Assembly: GCA_031554275.1 (NCBI GenBank)
Contig: JAVBKB010000029.1
Location: forward strand, 1 to 51,878
Reading direction: 5' to 3'
DNA length: 51,878 nt
Source: JAVBKB01 sp031554275
GTDB lineage: Bacteria; Bacillota; Bacilli; JARBTR01
Below, piece after piece: positions 43,361 through 51,637 of this stretch; positions within the stretch are counted from its first letter, which is position 1; each line of letters starts with the position of its first letter. The notes under the pieces are model-generated. The model had not been told where the DNA came from and did not search any database. It worked only from the letters and a program-made list of their open reading frames with translations. The position numbers were made by a program, and so were the translations under genes.

Positions 43361-44152
43361 TTATGTAGTAGGACGTGTTTTGGCCATTATAAAAATCGGT
43401 TCAAGTTTGCCGTCCTGATAGAGAAACTGCATTGAAGTAATCGGGATATTCCCTTGTGTGAAGAACTGCATATTCATTTGTGCAAGGATATCATAACCCT
43501 GCTCGTTACAAATGTCTCCAATAATTAGCACATCCTGATGTGGGATCGCAACAACCATTTCTCCTTGCAATTTCTCGTGCATCTTATCAAGATAAGCAGT
43601 TAGCAGCACACGAGACGCATCATAGCCATCATTTACATTAACGAAGTAGAAGTTATTGCCAGCTACTTCGTCTTTTCTATCTGTAAAAATGATTGCTCGT
43701 AAATTAGAGAGCGCCTTCTGATGTAGCGTATCCATACTATGTCCGCTTGCTTGGAGTAATGCTTCATCAATCAGTCTATAACTACTGCCTAAATCAAGTG
43801 CGTAATAAACCATTGTCTCTGCAGTATGTGCTTTTGTGATGAAGCGAGCTTGACCAGACTGCTTTGGAAAAGAGGTAGATCGGATCACTGGATAAATCCG
43901 GTGCTCGTTGCCAGTTAGGCTTTGTAAATTATCTGATTCTGTAGCGCGTAAGCTTTGCTCAACATAATAAGCGATTTCATCTGCAGTCGCAGTAGGCTCC
44001 GCGGTAAATCTTGCTGATAAAGTATTCAGATCAAGACTGACACCTGCTCCAGTTGTAGGGTTGATGTAACGTAATATGTTCGTTTTTTGATCAAATTCGG
44101 TGTTGAAATGACAAGATGCTAGCCTCGTGTCAAGCAGATTACGAATATCCAT
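43361..44152 (-). CDS. ytpQ: YtpQ family protein (DUF1444)
   Basis: This 263-residue soluble protein matches YtpQ (UPF0354) in length and layout, ending with a segment such as IPITSMQFLYQDGKLEPIFI. The ATG at 44152 has GGAGGAATA directly upstream and is preferred to the frame open from 44203. In B. subtilis ytpP and ytpQ are adjacent; here ytpP lies upstream on the same strand, but about 540 bases of repeat-containing DNA separate them. Function unknown. Confidence 0.83.
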   Translation of the reverse strand: MDIRNLLDTRLASCHFNTEFDQKTNILRYINPTTGAGVSLDLNTLSARFTAEPTATADEIAYYVEQSLRATESDNLQSLTGNEHRIYPVIRSTSFPKQSGQARFITKAHTAETMVYYALDLGSSYRLIDEALLQASGHSMDTLHQKALSNLRAIIFTDRKDEVAGNNFYFVNVNDGYDASRVLLTAYLDKMHEKLQGEMVVAIPHQDVLIIGDICNEQGYDILAQMNMQFFTQGNIPITSMQFLYQDGKLEPIFIMAKTRPTT

Positions 44153-44220
44153 TATTCCTCCAGAGTAGAAAAGACTTTGGTAATAGCAAAAGCGATGAAA
44201 CAAAAGAGGTTGGGAAAGTA

Positions 44221-44245
44221 ATCCTAATTGTCTTTAGAAACTCCC
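44221..44245 (+). repeat. Fragment of the MITE-like element (left end only)
   Basis: ATCCTAATTGTCTTTAGAAA matches the left end ATCCTAATTGTCGTTAGAAA of the other copies with one change. The match stops after about 20 bases. It lies 105 bases before copy B2 and may be the remains of an older insertion. Confidence 0.55.
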
Positions 44246-44350
44246 ATGACCTCGGGGTCACTGCGGGAATGAAAATCGGGGGATACCCACTTCAATAGTA
44301 ATGTATAAGATGGAAGTGCAAGTCAAAGGGTGAGTATTATTGGTGGAAAA

Positions 44351-44506
44351 ATCCATTTTCGTATAAAATGCAACTTAAAACTCCCGATAAAATTTTCAAA
44401 GACGAGGAATAATTTACGAAGGAAAGCGGTACTATCCTAGAAAATTATGACGAAGTATTTGGGAATCTTAGCGAGTTTTAAGTTGCATTTATACGACAAT
44501 TAGGAT
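44351..44506. repeat. MITE-like palindromic element, copy B2
   Basis: About 156 bp, in the same orientation as 36088-36246; the right end GACAATTAGGAT is intact, the left end is changed (ATCCATTTTCGTATAAAATG). The inner part (GCAACTTAAAACTCC ... GGAATCTTAGCGAGTTTTAAGT) is nearly identical to copy B1. It lies between ytpP and ytpQ. Confidence 0.85.
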
Positions 44507-44694
44507 AAATCTCACGCTTGCTTTGTGACGGAAGAAACGCACACATAGCAGTGTTTTTACTAACAGATAATTATGAGTAAACCCGCGCCACAAATTGTTG
44601 CGGATTTTTTCTAACCAGCTGGTTCCAACTCTTTTTCGAGTGGATTTCTATAAAGTTCGATGATTCAAATCTTCTAGCACTAGACGACGATGAA

Positions 44695-45009
44695 TTACTC
44701 AGCTAATTGGTCGATGAAGGCTTCAATTTCCTGCTTCGTTTTTCTAGCGCCACTAACAAAACGCCCGATCTGCTTGTTATTATTGTAGGCAATAAAACTC
44801 GGGATTCCCATTACTTCAAGCTCAATGCACAGATCAAGAAACTCGTCTCGATCTACATAGGCAAATTTGTAAGCGGGATAGCTTGCAACGATTTCGTCGA
44901 TAAATGGCTCTACAAATGTGCAATCAGGACACCAAGCCGCTGAAAACATCAAAATACATTTCCCCGATACCAGCTCATGATATTCCTCAATTGATTGTAA
45001 CTTTTCCAT
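44695..45009 (-). CDS. ytpP: Thioredoxin-like protein YtpP
   Basis: This 104-residue thioredoxin-fold protein has the active site SAAWCPDCTFVEPF (WCPDC, where thioredoxin has WCGPC) and the cis-Pro loop VMGIPSFIAY. It would act as a cytoplasmic thiol-disulfide oxidoreductase. AGGGGAAT precedes the ATG. Length and motif agree with YtpP of Bacillus. The MFS transporter gene ends just upstream and could be cotranscribed (35 bases). Confidence 0.88.
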   Translation of the reverse strand: MEKLQSIEEYHELVSGKCILMFSAAWCPDCTFVEPFIDEIVASYPAYKFAYVDRDEFLDLCIELEVMGIPSFIAYNNNKQIGRFVSGARKTKQEIEAFIDQLAE

Positions 45010-45044
45010 ATATATTCCCCTTTGTATACAAATTTTTCATTCCA

Positions 45045-46280
45045 TTAGTCAATAACTTTATTCTTAGTCTCTGTTCCTAAGAAAACAACCGCCAACAATC
45101 CGATACTAATCGTAACGCAGAAAATAGTAAATATTACTGTAAAAGAAATATCATTCTCACTCAAAATGGGGATAAGAAGCGGTCCAGCAATTCCGCCGAT
45201 TCTACCAACAGCAGCTGCCATTCCGACACCAGTGCCACGGATATTTTCTGGATACTGTTCAGGTGTATACGCATATAGCGCACCCCAGGCTCCGAGATTG
45301 AAGAAATTTAGAAATGCTCCCGAAATGAGAAGTCCTGTTAAACCAGTAGCTGCTCCAAAGAAGAAAGCGCTAGTAGCTGTGCCAAGCAGAAAGGTAACCA
45401 AAACGAACTTGCGTCCACGTCTCTCAATTAGCCAAGCTGCTAAACCATATCCAGGCAGCTGCGCCAATGCCATAATGAGAATGTATTTGAAACTATTAAT
45501 CATTTCAAATCCCTTCAACTTCATGACGCTTGGTAGCCAAAGGAACATCCCGTAATACGAAAAAACAACAGCAAACCACAAGATCCATAACATAATGGTT
45601 CGCTTTGCATAAGGTTTTGACCAAACTAACTTTAATCTTTCACCCAATGGAATTCGTTGCTTTTTCTTTTGAGTGATCTCGGAATTTGGCAAGTGTACTC
45701 GTAGGTAAAGGGTATAGAACGCTGGCAGAGCACAAATTACCATTGCGATTCTCCAACCGTAATCCGGAATAATAAAAAACGCAATTAAAGCTGAAAGAAT
45801 CCATCCGACTGCCCAGAAGCTTTCTAAGAGTACTACAATTAAACCCCTTTGCCTAATCGGAACACTCTCCGAAACCATTGTCGATGCAACAGGCAATTCC
45901 CCACCTAATCCAGCGCCGATAAGGAATCGCAAAATGAGAAAGAGTGTTAATGTGTTTGAAAGAGCAGTCAAACCACTACCGACCGAAAAGAGCAGAATGG
46001 TTATGATAAAAACATTCTTGCGACCAATCCTATCTGCAAGGATTCCGAAAACAAAAGCTCCGACAGCCATCCCGATGGAATTTACGATCGGAATGAATTT
46101 TGCTTGACCCAATGTTAACTGCCACTCGATACTAAGAGGCACAATTATAAACGAGATTAGACCAACATCCATTGCATCGAACATCCAACCTAATCCTGAA
46201 GTGAACAGTAACTTCTTGTTCGTGATTTTTCCCTTTTTGTTTGTAGCCATTGTCACTTGGGCACTATTTTGAACCGCCAA
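45045..46280 (-). CDS. niaP: MFS transporter, NiaP-type niacin permease
   Basis: This 411-residue transporter has twelve membrane helices and clear similarity to B. subtilis NiaP: LGWMFDAMDVGLISFI, FGILADRIGRKNVFIITIL, GAGLGGELPVASTMVSE, VLLESFWAVGWI, VVFSYYGMFLWLPSVM and YAYTPEQYPENIRGTG. It would import nicotinate (with H+), to be used by the phosphoribosyltransferase encoded at 32.3 kb. TTG start with GGGAGTG upstream; an ATG ten codons later is possible. It follows the next gene by 13 bases. Confidence 0.88.
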   Translation of the reverse strand: MAVQNSAQVTMATNKKGKITNKKLLFTSGLGWMFDAMDVGLISFIIVPLSIEWQLTLGQAKFIPIVNSIGMAVGAFVFGILADRIGRKNVFIITILLFSVGSGLTALSNTLTLFLILRFLIGAGLGGELPVASTMVSESVPIRQRGLIVVLLESFWAVGWILSALIAFFIIPDYGWRIAMVICALPAFYTLYLRVHLPNSEITQKKKQRIPLGERLKLVWSKPYAKRTIMLWILWFAVVFSYYGMFLWLPSVMKLKGFEMINSFKYILIMALAQLPGYGLAAWLIERRGRKFVLVTFLLGTATSAFFFGAATGLTGLLISGAFLNFFNLGAWGALYAYTPEQYPENIRGTGVGMAAAVGRIGGIAGPLLIPILSENDISFTVIFTIFCVTISIGLLAVVFLGTETKNKVID

Positions 46281-46293
46281 TCAGAAACACTCC

Positions 46294-46818
46294 CTATTGT
46301 AACTTTTCAATCGAATTGACAATTCGCATCATGTCTTTCGCATCAGTAGCAAGATTTGACCGATTTGTGGAAGTTGAAATTTTGTAGCCACCTACGCCAA
46401 TAGTTAATCCATAGGTTTGATTATTCTTATCAGCAAGTATATAGCCGAATTTCTCCCCATCGTTAAACAATTGATTAATCACATACTTCTTTTGCTGATG
46501 ATTAAGCTCATTATAAAGAAGCTGACTTCCACGATCTTCAAGTGAATTGATAAAAATCAAGTATTTTTGATTCCCTTTTTTTATCGTCAAATTAAAACCG
46601 TCTTTATTTTCAATTATGTACCCTTGAGGTAGAAAAATTGAATACCCTTCAAAATCACTTTCGGATTTAAGCGGTTCCGAATGGAATTCATTCGAAGCCT
46701 CTTTGATTGCTTCTTTTTCTTGATTAATGATCAACGGCACGATAATCAGTGCGCTAAGAATCAAAACAGTAGGTACTAGCCATTTCCAATGCTTTTTTAA
46801 CTTTTCAACTAATTTCAT
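46294..46818 (-). CDS. Small membrane-anchored protein of unknown function
   Basis: This 174-residue protein has one N-terminal membrane helix (about residues 13-31) and an outer domain with FEGYSIFLPQGYIIE and FGYILADKNNQTYGLTIGVGG. No family was recognised. AGGGTGAG precedes the ATG. It lies 13 bases before niaP, so the two form an operon. Any role in niacin uptake is only suggested by position. Confidence 0.72.
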   Translation of the reverse strand: MKLVEKLKKHWKWLVPTVLILSALIIVPLIINQEKEAIKEASNEFHSEPLKSESDFEGYSIFLPQGYIIENKDGFNLTIKKGNQKYLIFINSLEDRGSQLLYNELNHQQKKYVINQLFNDGEKFGYILADKNNQTYGLTIGVGGYKISTSTNRSNLATDAKDMMRIVNSIEKLQ

Positions 46819-46900
46819 ATACTCACCCTAAATTTATAAATCTTCTTTTTTAATGACACAATCCATACGCACCATTATACACCCATTTGTATATTTTACG

Positions 46901-46931
46901 ATAAAAAAATACCCGAAACAGAAGTTTCGGG
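46901..46931 (-). terminator. Terminator of the gamma-SASP gene
   Basis: Read on the minus strand: a perfect 8-bp stem, CCCGAAAC / GTTTCGGG, with a four-base loop, followed by ATTTTTTT. Confidence 0.85.
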
Positions 46932-46981
46932 AGATAACATTTTGAATGAATGTTGTAGCTTTTATTATATTCTTAGGTACT

Positions 46982-47134
46982 CTATTTATTTTTACCTTTA
47001 GTGGCTTTTGGTCGGTTATGCTGAACTGCTGTCTCAGTTGCAAATTCCGATCCGAAATCAGCAGACTTATCATTTGAACCTTTTGCTCCAGTGCTTTTAC
47101 TTTGCTTTGTCTCGTTCTTTTTAGACTTTGTCAA
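46982..47134 (-). CDS. sspE: Gamma-type small acid-soluble spore protein (short form)
   Basis: This 50-residue product starts at a TTG with a near-perfect GGAGGTGAT ribosome-binding site. It reads MTKSKKNETKQSKSTGAKGS at the N-terminus and has ADFGSEFATETAVQHNRPK, a single copy of the gamma-SASP motif (FGTEFASETNxQxVRxQN; EFA is the germination-protease cut region). SspE of Bacillus has two copies. It stores amino acids in the spore core. A SigG-like promoter is upstream and a strong terminator downstream. In B. subtilis sspE also lies near ygaC. It is too short for many gene finders. Confidence 0.75.
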   Translation of the reverse strand: MTKSKKNETKQSKSTGAKGSNDKSADFGSEFATETAVQHNRPKATKGKNK

Positions 47135-47186
47135 TGAAATCACCTCCATAAACTGATGGAGACAGAGATTAACCTCTTCTCGCTAT

Positions 47187-47217
47187 TAATATAACCAGGC
47201 TTATTTCTTACAATTCA
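47187..47217 (-). promoter_or_regulatory. SigG-like promoter of the gamma-SASP gene
   Basis: Minus strand: TGAATT, 18 bases, TATATTA, close to the SigG pattern (TGAATA ... CATACTA). It lies about 55 bases before the TTG start. The adjacent MITE-like copy starts 5 bases further upstream. Confidence 0.45.
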
Positions 47218-47222
47218 TCCTT

Positions 47223-47372
47223 ATCCTAATTGTCGTTAGAAATGCAACTTAGAACTCGCTAAGATTCCCAACTTCGTCATAATTTCCTAGGATAGTCCCG
47301 CTATCCTTCGTAAAATTATTCCTCGTCTTTGAAAATTTTATCGGGAGTTGCATCTCTAATGACAATTAGGAT
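47223..47372. repeat. MITE-like palindromic element, copy B3 (inverted)
   Basis: 150 bp, the reverse complement of copies B1 and B2. Both ends are intact (ATCCTAATTGTCGTTAGAAATG at the left, given in part; GACAATTAGGAT at the right), and the central GGATAGTCCCGCTATCC palindrome is present. It lies immediately upstream of the gamma-SASP promoter. Confidence 0.88.
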
Positions 47373-47623
47373 TTGTTATTTTGAGTCTTGATTTATAACA
47401 ACGAACTTGGGATGGGTCATTGAAGATAGCGGCAACGGGCTTTATATGTTTCTCATTTTCATGATGCTTCCGCAGATCATGATGGAAACACCAGCAGCCT
47501 GAAATGATCATTCACAATTTAAACTGAGAAAATCAACAAGACCATACTAAAAAAATATTGCACATAAAATCATTTGTCTGGGTGAAACTATCCTTAGTAG
47601 AGTAATCTCAAATGGAGGACCAA

Positions 47624-47773
47624 ATGGCAAAGAATAATAACAAAAAAGTTGATTCCACAGAATTGATTCATCCGCATTCCAATCGTAAACATATGTATAA
47701 TCAAGTGAACGGCGAAACGCAACCAAGTCAGACCGATATCAAAACAAAAGGACACAAAAAGCATGGTGAATAA
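47624..47773 (+). CDS. Small basic protein, possible minor spore protein
   Basis: This 49-residue product (MAKNNNKKVDSTELIHPHSN ... KTKGHKKHGE) has a strong AATGGAGGACC ribosome-binding site. Its terminator begins inside the last codons. It is Lys, Asn, His, Gln rich and lacks Cys and Trp. Size and composition are like minor SASPs (SspN, SspO, SspP), but I found no exact match. The gene lies near the gamma-SASP. A real gene is likely; spore location is a guess. Confidence 0.6.
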   Translation: MAKNNNKKVDSTELIHPHSNRKHMYNQVNGETQPSQTDIKTKGHKKHGE

Positions 47774-47788
47774 TTCGCCACGCTTTTT
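47756..47788 (+). terminator. Terminator overlapping the end of the small basic gene
   Basis: AAAAAGC-A-TGG-TGAA and TTCG-CCA-C-GCTTTTT pair; the T-run lies in the stem and continues to GTTT. Confidence 0.65.
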
Positions 47789-47999
47789 GTTTGCCAAATG
47801 AGCTACTAATAATCCTGTTCTCTGGTATAGAAAACCTGTTTTGCGAGTCAAGTCTGGCATGCTTAGTGCTTCACTTTTCGTACTTCTAGAAATTTCTCGC
47901 ATGTCTAATTGATATTTTTATCAGGAAATCTGCAGCAACTTTACTGAGCATTGCAGTCCGCTTTCACCGTTTTTATAAAATTAACCAAGCTCATAACCC

Positions 48000-49202
48000 T
48001 TAGCCTTCATATTCATCAGAGGCTTGTCTTGATCTTCTTTTTTCATAATCTGCGACAAATAAGCCTAAATATTTGCTTTGACCTTCTCGCCACTTGAAGT
48101 GGCCGGCCCTCTTCTCACCATAAGAGTTAGCAGTAACCACTTTGATTGTATCAGTGCTGGATTGCACCGCTGAAACTAAGTCATCCTGAGAATGAATGGC
48201 GATTCCATTAATAGAAGAAATCTGATCGGATATAGTTAACTTCATATTTGCAGCCACTGAACCTGGAACCACGCCAATTATTGTTGCCTGCCCATCTTGA
48301 GTAGTGTAAATTGGTAACTCTTGCAACTCGCTTTTTTGTGCTACAAAAGCAATCCACATGCGTCCGCAAATAGCGAGTGCGGCAGCAACTAACACTAACT
48401 TTGTTTCAAAGTAGCTAGCGATACCAACCAATGTGACAAGGACTGCTAGGATAAAAATCCGTCTCCCGATTTTGTGACAAGCTTCTTTAGTGGTGCGACT
48501 TAACACTTCGAAATTAATTCCGATTAGAAAAGGAAAGAAGATCGGAACCCAACTTGTATCTTGCCAGGTGTATAGAAACTCCCATTGCACCGTCTCGCGC
48601 ACATCACCAACTGGAATAAATATGAGGACAGGTAACAACCAAACTCGCTTAATAATTTGCTTACCGATCTTTCTCCCGCGTTTGCTCACACTTAGTGACG
48701 GAGAGGCATGCCTGTGTGCATACCAAAAAATCATATGTCCTTCGACAAAAAGCATTAATCCTAATAAAATCACTAAGACAACAAAAAAGTAATCAATGTT
48801 TCCATGGAGCATTCCAAAGAAGAATTGATCTTCCTTCCAAAATGTACTGATAAAGAAACCAGCAACTAATGTCAGTCCTATCAAATATGCTGGCGACAAC
48901 CCTTTGTATTTGAAAATCAAATATCCGAGCTCAGTTATCAGTACCAGCAAATAGATAAATCCGAGCGGAACTGTTACTCCTCCAATGCCAGTTAGCACAG
49001 AAAGCAGCAATCCGATTAATACACCTACTAATAGATGACGCATTTCAAAAGTTGAAGATTGAAACCTTGTGTTGAAATTACTCTTTTCGTTTAATACCCG
49101 CGTTTGACCTAATCGATATGCTAGAAAAATCCCCGCAAAAAATAAAGGATTAATAACTAGAAATAGTAGCGCATTTAGGGCATTTTCGACTGTATCTTTC
49201 AT
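48000..49202 (-). CDS. minJ: MinJ-like PDZ-domain membrane protein
   Basis: This 400-residue protein has about eight membrane helices (residues 10-290) and a C-terminal PDZ domain (about 310-370; ATIIGVVPGSVAANMKL ... ISSINGIAIHSQDDL). The N-terminal part (LFLVINPLFFAGIFLAYRLG, FEMRHLLVGVLIGLLLSVLT, YKGLSPAYLIGLTL) resembles B. subtilis MinJ, which links MinD to DivIVA at the division site and poles. The ATG at 49202, with GGTGG five bases upstream, is preferred to the TTG/GTG at 49214-49211. If correct, Min-dependent placement of division acts here as in Bacillus. Confidence 0.78.
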   Translation of the reverse strand: MKDTVENALNALLFLVINPLFFAGIFLAYRLGQTRVLNEKSNFNTRFQSSTFEMRHLLVGVLIGLLLSVLTGIGGVTVPLGFIYLLVLITELGYLIFKYKGLSPAYLIGLTLVAGFFISTFWKEDQFFFGMLHGNIDYFFVVLVILLGLMLFVEGHMIFWYAHRHASPSLSVSKRGRKIGKQIIKRVWLLPVLIFIPVGDVRETVQWEFLYTWQDTSWVPIFFPFLIGINFEVLSRTTKEACHKIGRRIFILAVLVTLVGIASYFETKLVLVAAALAICGRMWIAFVAQKSELQELPIYTTQDGQATIIGVVPGSVAANMKLTISDQISSINGIAIHSQDDLVSAVQSSTDTIKVVTANSYGEKRAGHFKWREGQSKYLGLFVADYEKRRSRQASDEYEG

Positions 49203-49235
49203 AACTCCCACCAATTCAACAGATTATGTTCTATT

Positions 49236-49317
49236 ATTGTATCATTTTGTTATCGCAAGGGCTAAAGAAATAATCATAAACATTGTATCATTTTGTTAAT
49301 AAAGTTATTGAAATAAT
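49236..49317. repeat. 46-bp imperfect tandem duplication
   Basis: ATTGTATCATTTTGTTA occurs at 49236 and 49282, each followed after about 17 bases by AAATAATCAT. It lies in the 355-base intergenic region between minJ (-) and the M20 gene (+), which otherwise has no gene. TAAAAATTGCACAA and TAAAAATCGCACAA form a second small repeat near 49380-49440. Confidence 0.6.
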
Positions 49318-49557
49318 CATCATTATCGATGGTGAATCGAAGCAAACTACTATAAAGAGTGATATTTTTCTGTTTTATTTAAAAATTGCACAAGTACTGT
49401 GGTACTAATTTATTCAGTGAAATACTTTAAAAATCGCACAAATCCAGTTGTAACAATTTTATCAGCAATGGCAGCTTCAAAAGCGATTGACGATGCCTTT
49501 TTCTTGTGCTACGTTCTTATCAAATCATTTTTATAGAAGAATTGAAAGGGGTATACA

Positions 49558-50790
49558 ATGAATACAAATCTATCAAGAATCCAAAAGGACATTGAAAATC
49601 TTGCGAAGTTCACATCCACACCTGGAAATGGTACGACGCGATTTACCTATTCGAAAGAGTATTTAGATGCAAAGGGATTTATCATACAAGAAATGAAGAA
49701 CGCTGGATTAACTGTTTTTGAAGATGCAGTTGGCAGTGTTTTTGGTCGAATAGAAGGTGAACCGGGGCTACCTACAGTTATGGTTGGATCACATTTCGAT
49801 TCTGTTCAAAACGGAGGCGATTTTGATGGACAAGCTGGTGTGCTATGTGGAATTGAGGTTGCGAGAGTCATCAAAGAGCAAGGGTTAAAGCCGAAATACC
49901 CTATTGAATTTACCGCAATGGTTGAAGAAGAGGGCGGCCGTTTTGGTTCAGCATTATTCGCTTCTCGTGTTATGGCTGGCATGGTTTCATACGAAGACTT
50001 ATTAGTAGCAAAGGATTGGGATGGTGTTTCAGTAGCAGATGCAATGAAGTCAGTAGGCCTTGATCCCGCCAAGGTGAAAGAGGCTGCAAGAAAGCCGGGT
50101 TCATTGAAAGCATTTTTGGAATTGCATATTGAACAAGGACCAATACTTGAAACCGGCGGAATTGACATCGGTGTTGTGGAATACATTGTTGGCTTAACAC
50201 AAATCGTGTTCACAATAAACGGCCGTGCTGATCATGCTGGAACGACACCTATGAATATGAGATATGATGCACTAGCAATCGCTTCTAAATTGATTAGTGA
50301 ATTTCCTGAATATGCAGTCGCAGCAGGCGAGGGAACAGTCGCCACAGTCGGAACCTTTGAAATCAAACCAGGTGCAGCAAACATAATTCCAGAAAAAGTT
50401 GTCTTCACAGTAGACATCCGCTCTAAAAACGAAAACTGTATTGCGCAGGTTCGCGATCAGATTTTCAAACGAATTGAACAGCTCTGCACAGAAGGCTTCT
50501 CCTACTCTTCTGAAGAAAAACTATATGCAGTCCCTGTAAAAATGAGCGAGCAAATCTTTACTGCTTATGAGAAAGCTTGTGATGAGAATGGTTTTTCGAA
50601 GAAGACAATGGTAAGTGGTGCAGGGCATGACGCTCAAATCATGTCAAGAATAACGGAGTCAGGACTACTTTTCGTGCAAAGCAAGGATGGACGAAGTCAT
50701 ACACCAGTCGAGTGGACAGATTACGATAAATTACAAAAAGGTTATGAAGTTGTCTTTGCTGCACTAAAGGAGATTGCCGAAATCCAGTGA
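49558..50790 (+). CDS. M20-family amidohydrolase (allantoate amidohydrolase / N-carbamoyl-L-amino acid hydrolase)
   Basis: This 410-residue protein has the two-metal M20 centre: GSHFDSVQNGGDFDGQAG (His and bridging Asp), MVEEEGGRFG (Glu pair), LELHIEQGPILE (His) and SGAGHDAQIMSR (last His). Between them is the dimerisation domain, with TINGRADHAGTTPMNMRYD. It hydrolyses allantoate or an N-carbamoyl amino acid, releasing ammonia and CO2; sequence does not decide between them. GAAAGGGG precedes the ATG. No ureide or hydantoin genes are near. A very strong terminator follows. Confidence 0.88.
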   Translation: MNTNLSRIQKDIENLAKFTSTPGNGTTRFTYSKEYLDAKGFIIQEMKNAGLTVFEDAVGSVFGRIEGEPGLPTVMVGSHFDSVQNGGDFDGQAGVLCGIEVARVIKEQGLKPKYPIEFTAMVEEEGGRFGSALFASRVMAGMVSYEDLLVAKDWDGVSVADAMKSVGLDPAKVKEAARKPGSLKAFLELHIEQGPILETGGIDIGVVEYIVGLTQIVFTINGRADHAGTTPMNMRYDALAIASKLISEFPEYAVAAGEGTVATVGTFEIKPGAANIIPEKVVFTVDIRSKNENCIAQVRDQIFKRIEQLCTEGFSYSSEEKLYAVPVKMSEQIFTAYEKACDENGFSKKTMVSGAGHDAQIMSRITESGLLFVQSKDGRSHTPVEWTDYDKLQKGYEVVFAALKEIAEIQ

Positions 50791-50810
50791 CATTTCAGCT
50801 AGGAATACGA

Positions 50811-50850
50811 AAATGAGATATTGCACTCATGTGCAATATCTCATTTCTTT
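50811..50850 (+). terminator. Terminator after the amidohydrolase gene
   Basis: A perfect 16-bp stem, AAATGAGATATTGCAC / GTGCAATATCTCATTT, loop TCAT, then CTTTT. A third copy of the right arm (GGGCAATATCTCATTTG) follows at about 50854-50870. Confidence 0.88.
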
Positions 50851-50902
50851 TGTGGGCAATATCTCATTTGTACTGATTTTTCATCTGGGTTTGCAAAAAA
50901 CC

Positions 50903-51259
50903 TCAATCATGATTTAGTTTAGTTGCTCTATTATTATAATGTTCATCAAATTCTTTTCCCTCTAACTTCTTATCCAGAGTAAGTGGTTCCCGACAGAACA
51001 TGCAAACATCGACACGTCCCAAGATTTTTGTAGTTTTACTACAATTAGGACAAGTAACCTGAATTGCATTTGTTGACAGCATTCCAATCCAAAAGTAGAC
51101 AACGATGCTCGCGATGATCGCTATTGCACCAACAATCATACAAATTGAAGCAACTATGACATTACTCCTGAAATATACACCACCATACATAATCAACATC
51201 CCAACGAAAATAAGGGACAAAGCAAAGGTGCGTATCTTATTAATCTTACTTGAATACAT
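50903..51259 (-). CDS. ygzB: YgzB family membrane protein (UPF0295)
   Basis: This 118-residue protein closely matches YgzB: YSSKINKIRTFALSLIFVG, two membrane helices (about residues 10-29 and 34-56), VYFWIGMLSTNAIQVTCPNC, LGRVDVCMFCREPLTLD and LEGKEFDEHYN. The CPNC and CMFC pairs form a probable zinc ribbon. Function unknown. In B. subtilis it lies between perR and an rRNA operon; here it borders the rRNA operon and points away from it. Confidence 0.92.
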   Translation of the reverse strand: MYSSKINKIRTFALSLIFVGMLIMYGGVYFRSNVIVASICMIVGAIAIIASIVVYFWIGMLSTNAIQVTCPNCSKTTKILGRVDVCMFCREPLTLDKKLEGKEFDEHYNNRATKLNHD

Positions 51260-51410
51260 ATAAACCCCTCCCGATCAACAAAAATATAACATAGAAATTA
51301 AAAGGTTGACCACTTTCAGCATACATGCTATAGTCAATTACACTGTTGTGAAATAAGAGAAAAGACAAACCCTTTCCAAAAAAAGATTTAAACTTTTCTT
51401 TTAAAAATTG

Positions 51411-51439
51411 TTGACAAAGTTCAAAATGTTTGATAATAT
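51411..51439 (+). promoter_or_regulatory. rRNA operon promoter
   Basis: A consensus TTGACA, 17 bases, TAATAT, with TTTGA just before the -10. It lies about 200 bases before the 16S start. The overlapping minus-strand ORF (51246-51563) is a shadow. Confidence 0.7.
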
Positions 51440-51444
51440 TTATG

Positions 51445-51637
51445 AGCTGTCGCTTTTTTGCAGCAGAAGCTCTTTGAAAACTAAACAAAACGAAAAGCCA
51501 AGCGAAAAAGAAGCTGAAGCAAGAGGAATCTTGTGGAAGCGAAGAGATGAAAAATCTCGTCAATTTCTTTAGGAGAACTTAGGTGAAACTAAAGAAGAAA
51601 AAACAACAATGAGCAATCAAATGAACATGAGAAATAA
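51445..51637 (+). promoter_or_regulatory. 16S rRNA leader with antitermination-like box
   Basis: CTCTTTGAAAACTAAAC near 51470-51486 is typical of Bacillales rRNA leaders, a boxA-like element, and is followed by AAAACGAAAAGCCAAGCG. TTGTGGAAGCG and GAGATGAAAAATCTC add small hairpins used in processing. There is no gene here. Confidence 0.6.

Noticed and set aside
46834..47073. 79-residue minus-strand ORF
   Set aside because: It overlaps the gamma-SASP gene and its terminator in another frame and lacks a ribosome-binding site; the 50-residue frame is the real gene.
47407..47502. 31-residue hydrophobic Met-rich micro-ORF between the two small spore-type genes (ends MMLPQIMMETPAA)
   Set aside because: The composition is like a short membrane peptide, but the start would be TTG or ATT without a convincing ribosome-binding site. 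It might be real; conservation would be needed.
47594..47902. 102-residue minus-strand ORF
   Set aside because: It lies antisense to the 49-residue basic gene and its terminator, with no start signal.
51246..51563. 105-residue minus-strand ORF upstream of 16S rRNA
   Set aside because: It covers the rRNA promoter and leader on the opposite strand and has no start signal.
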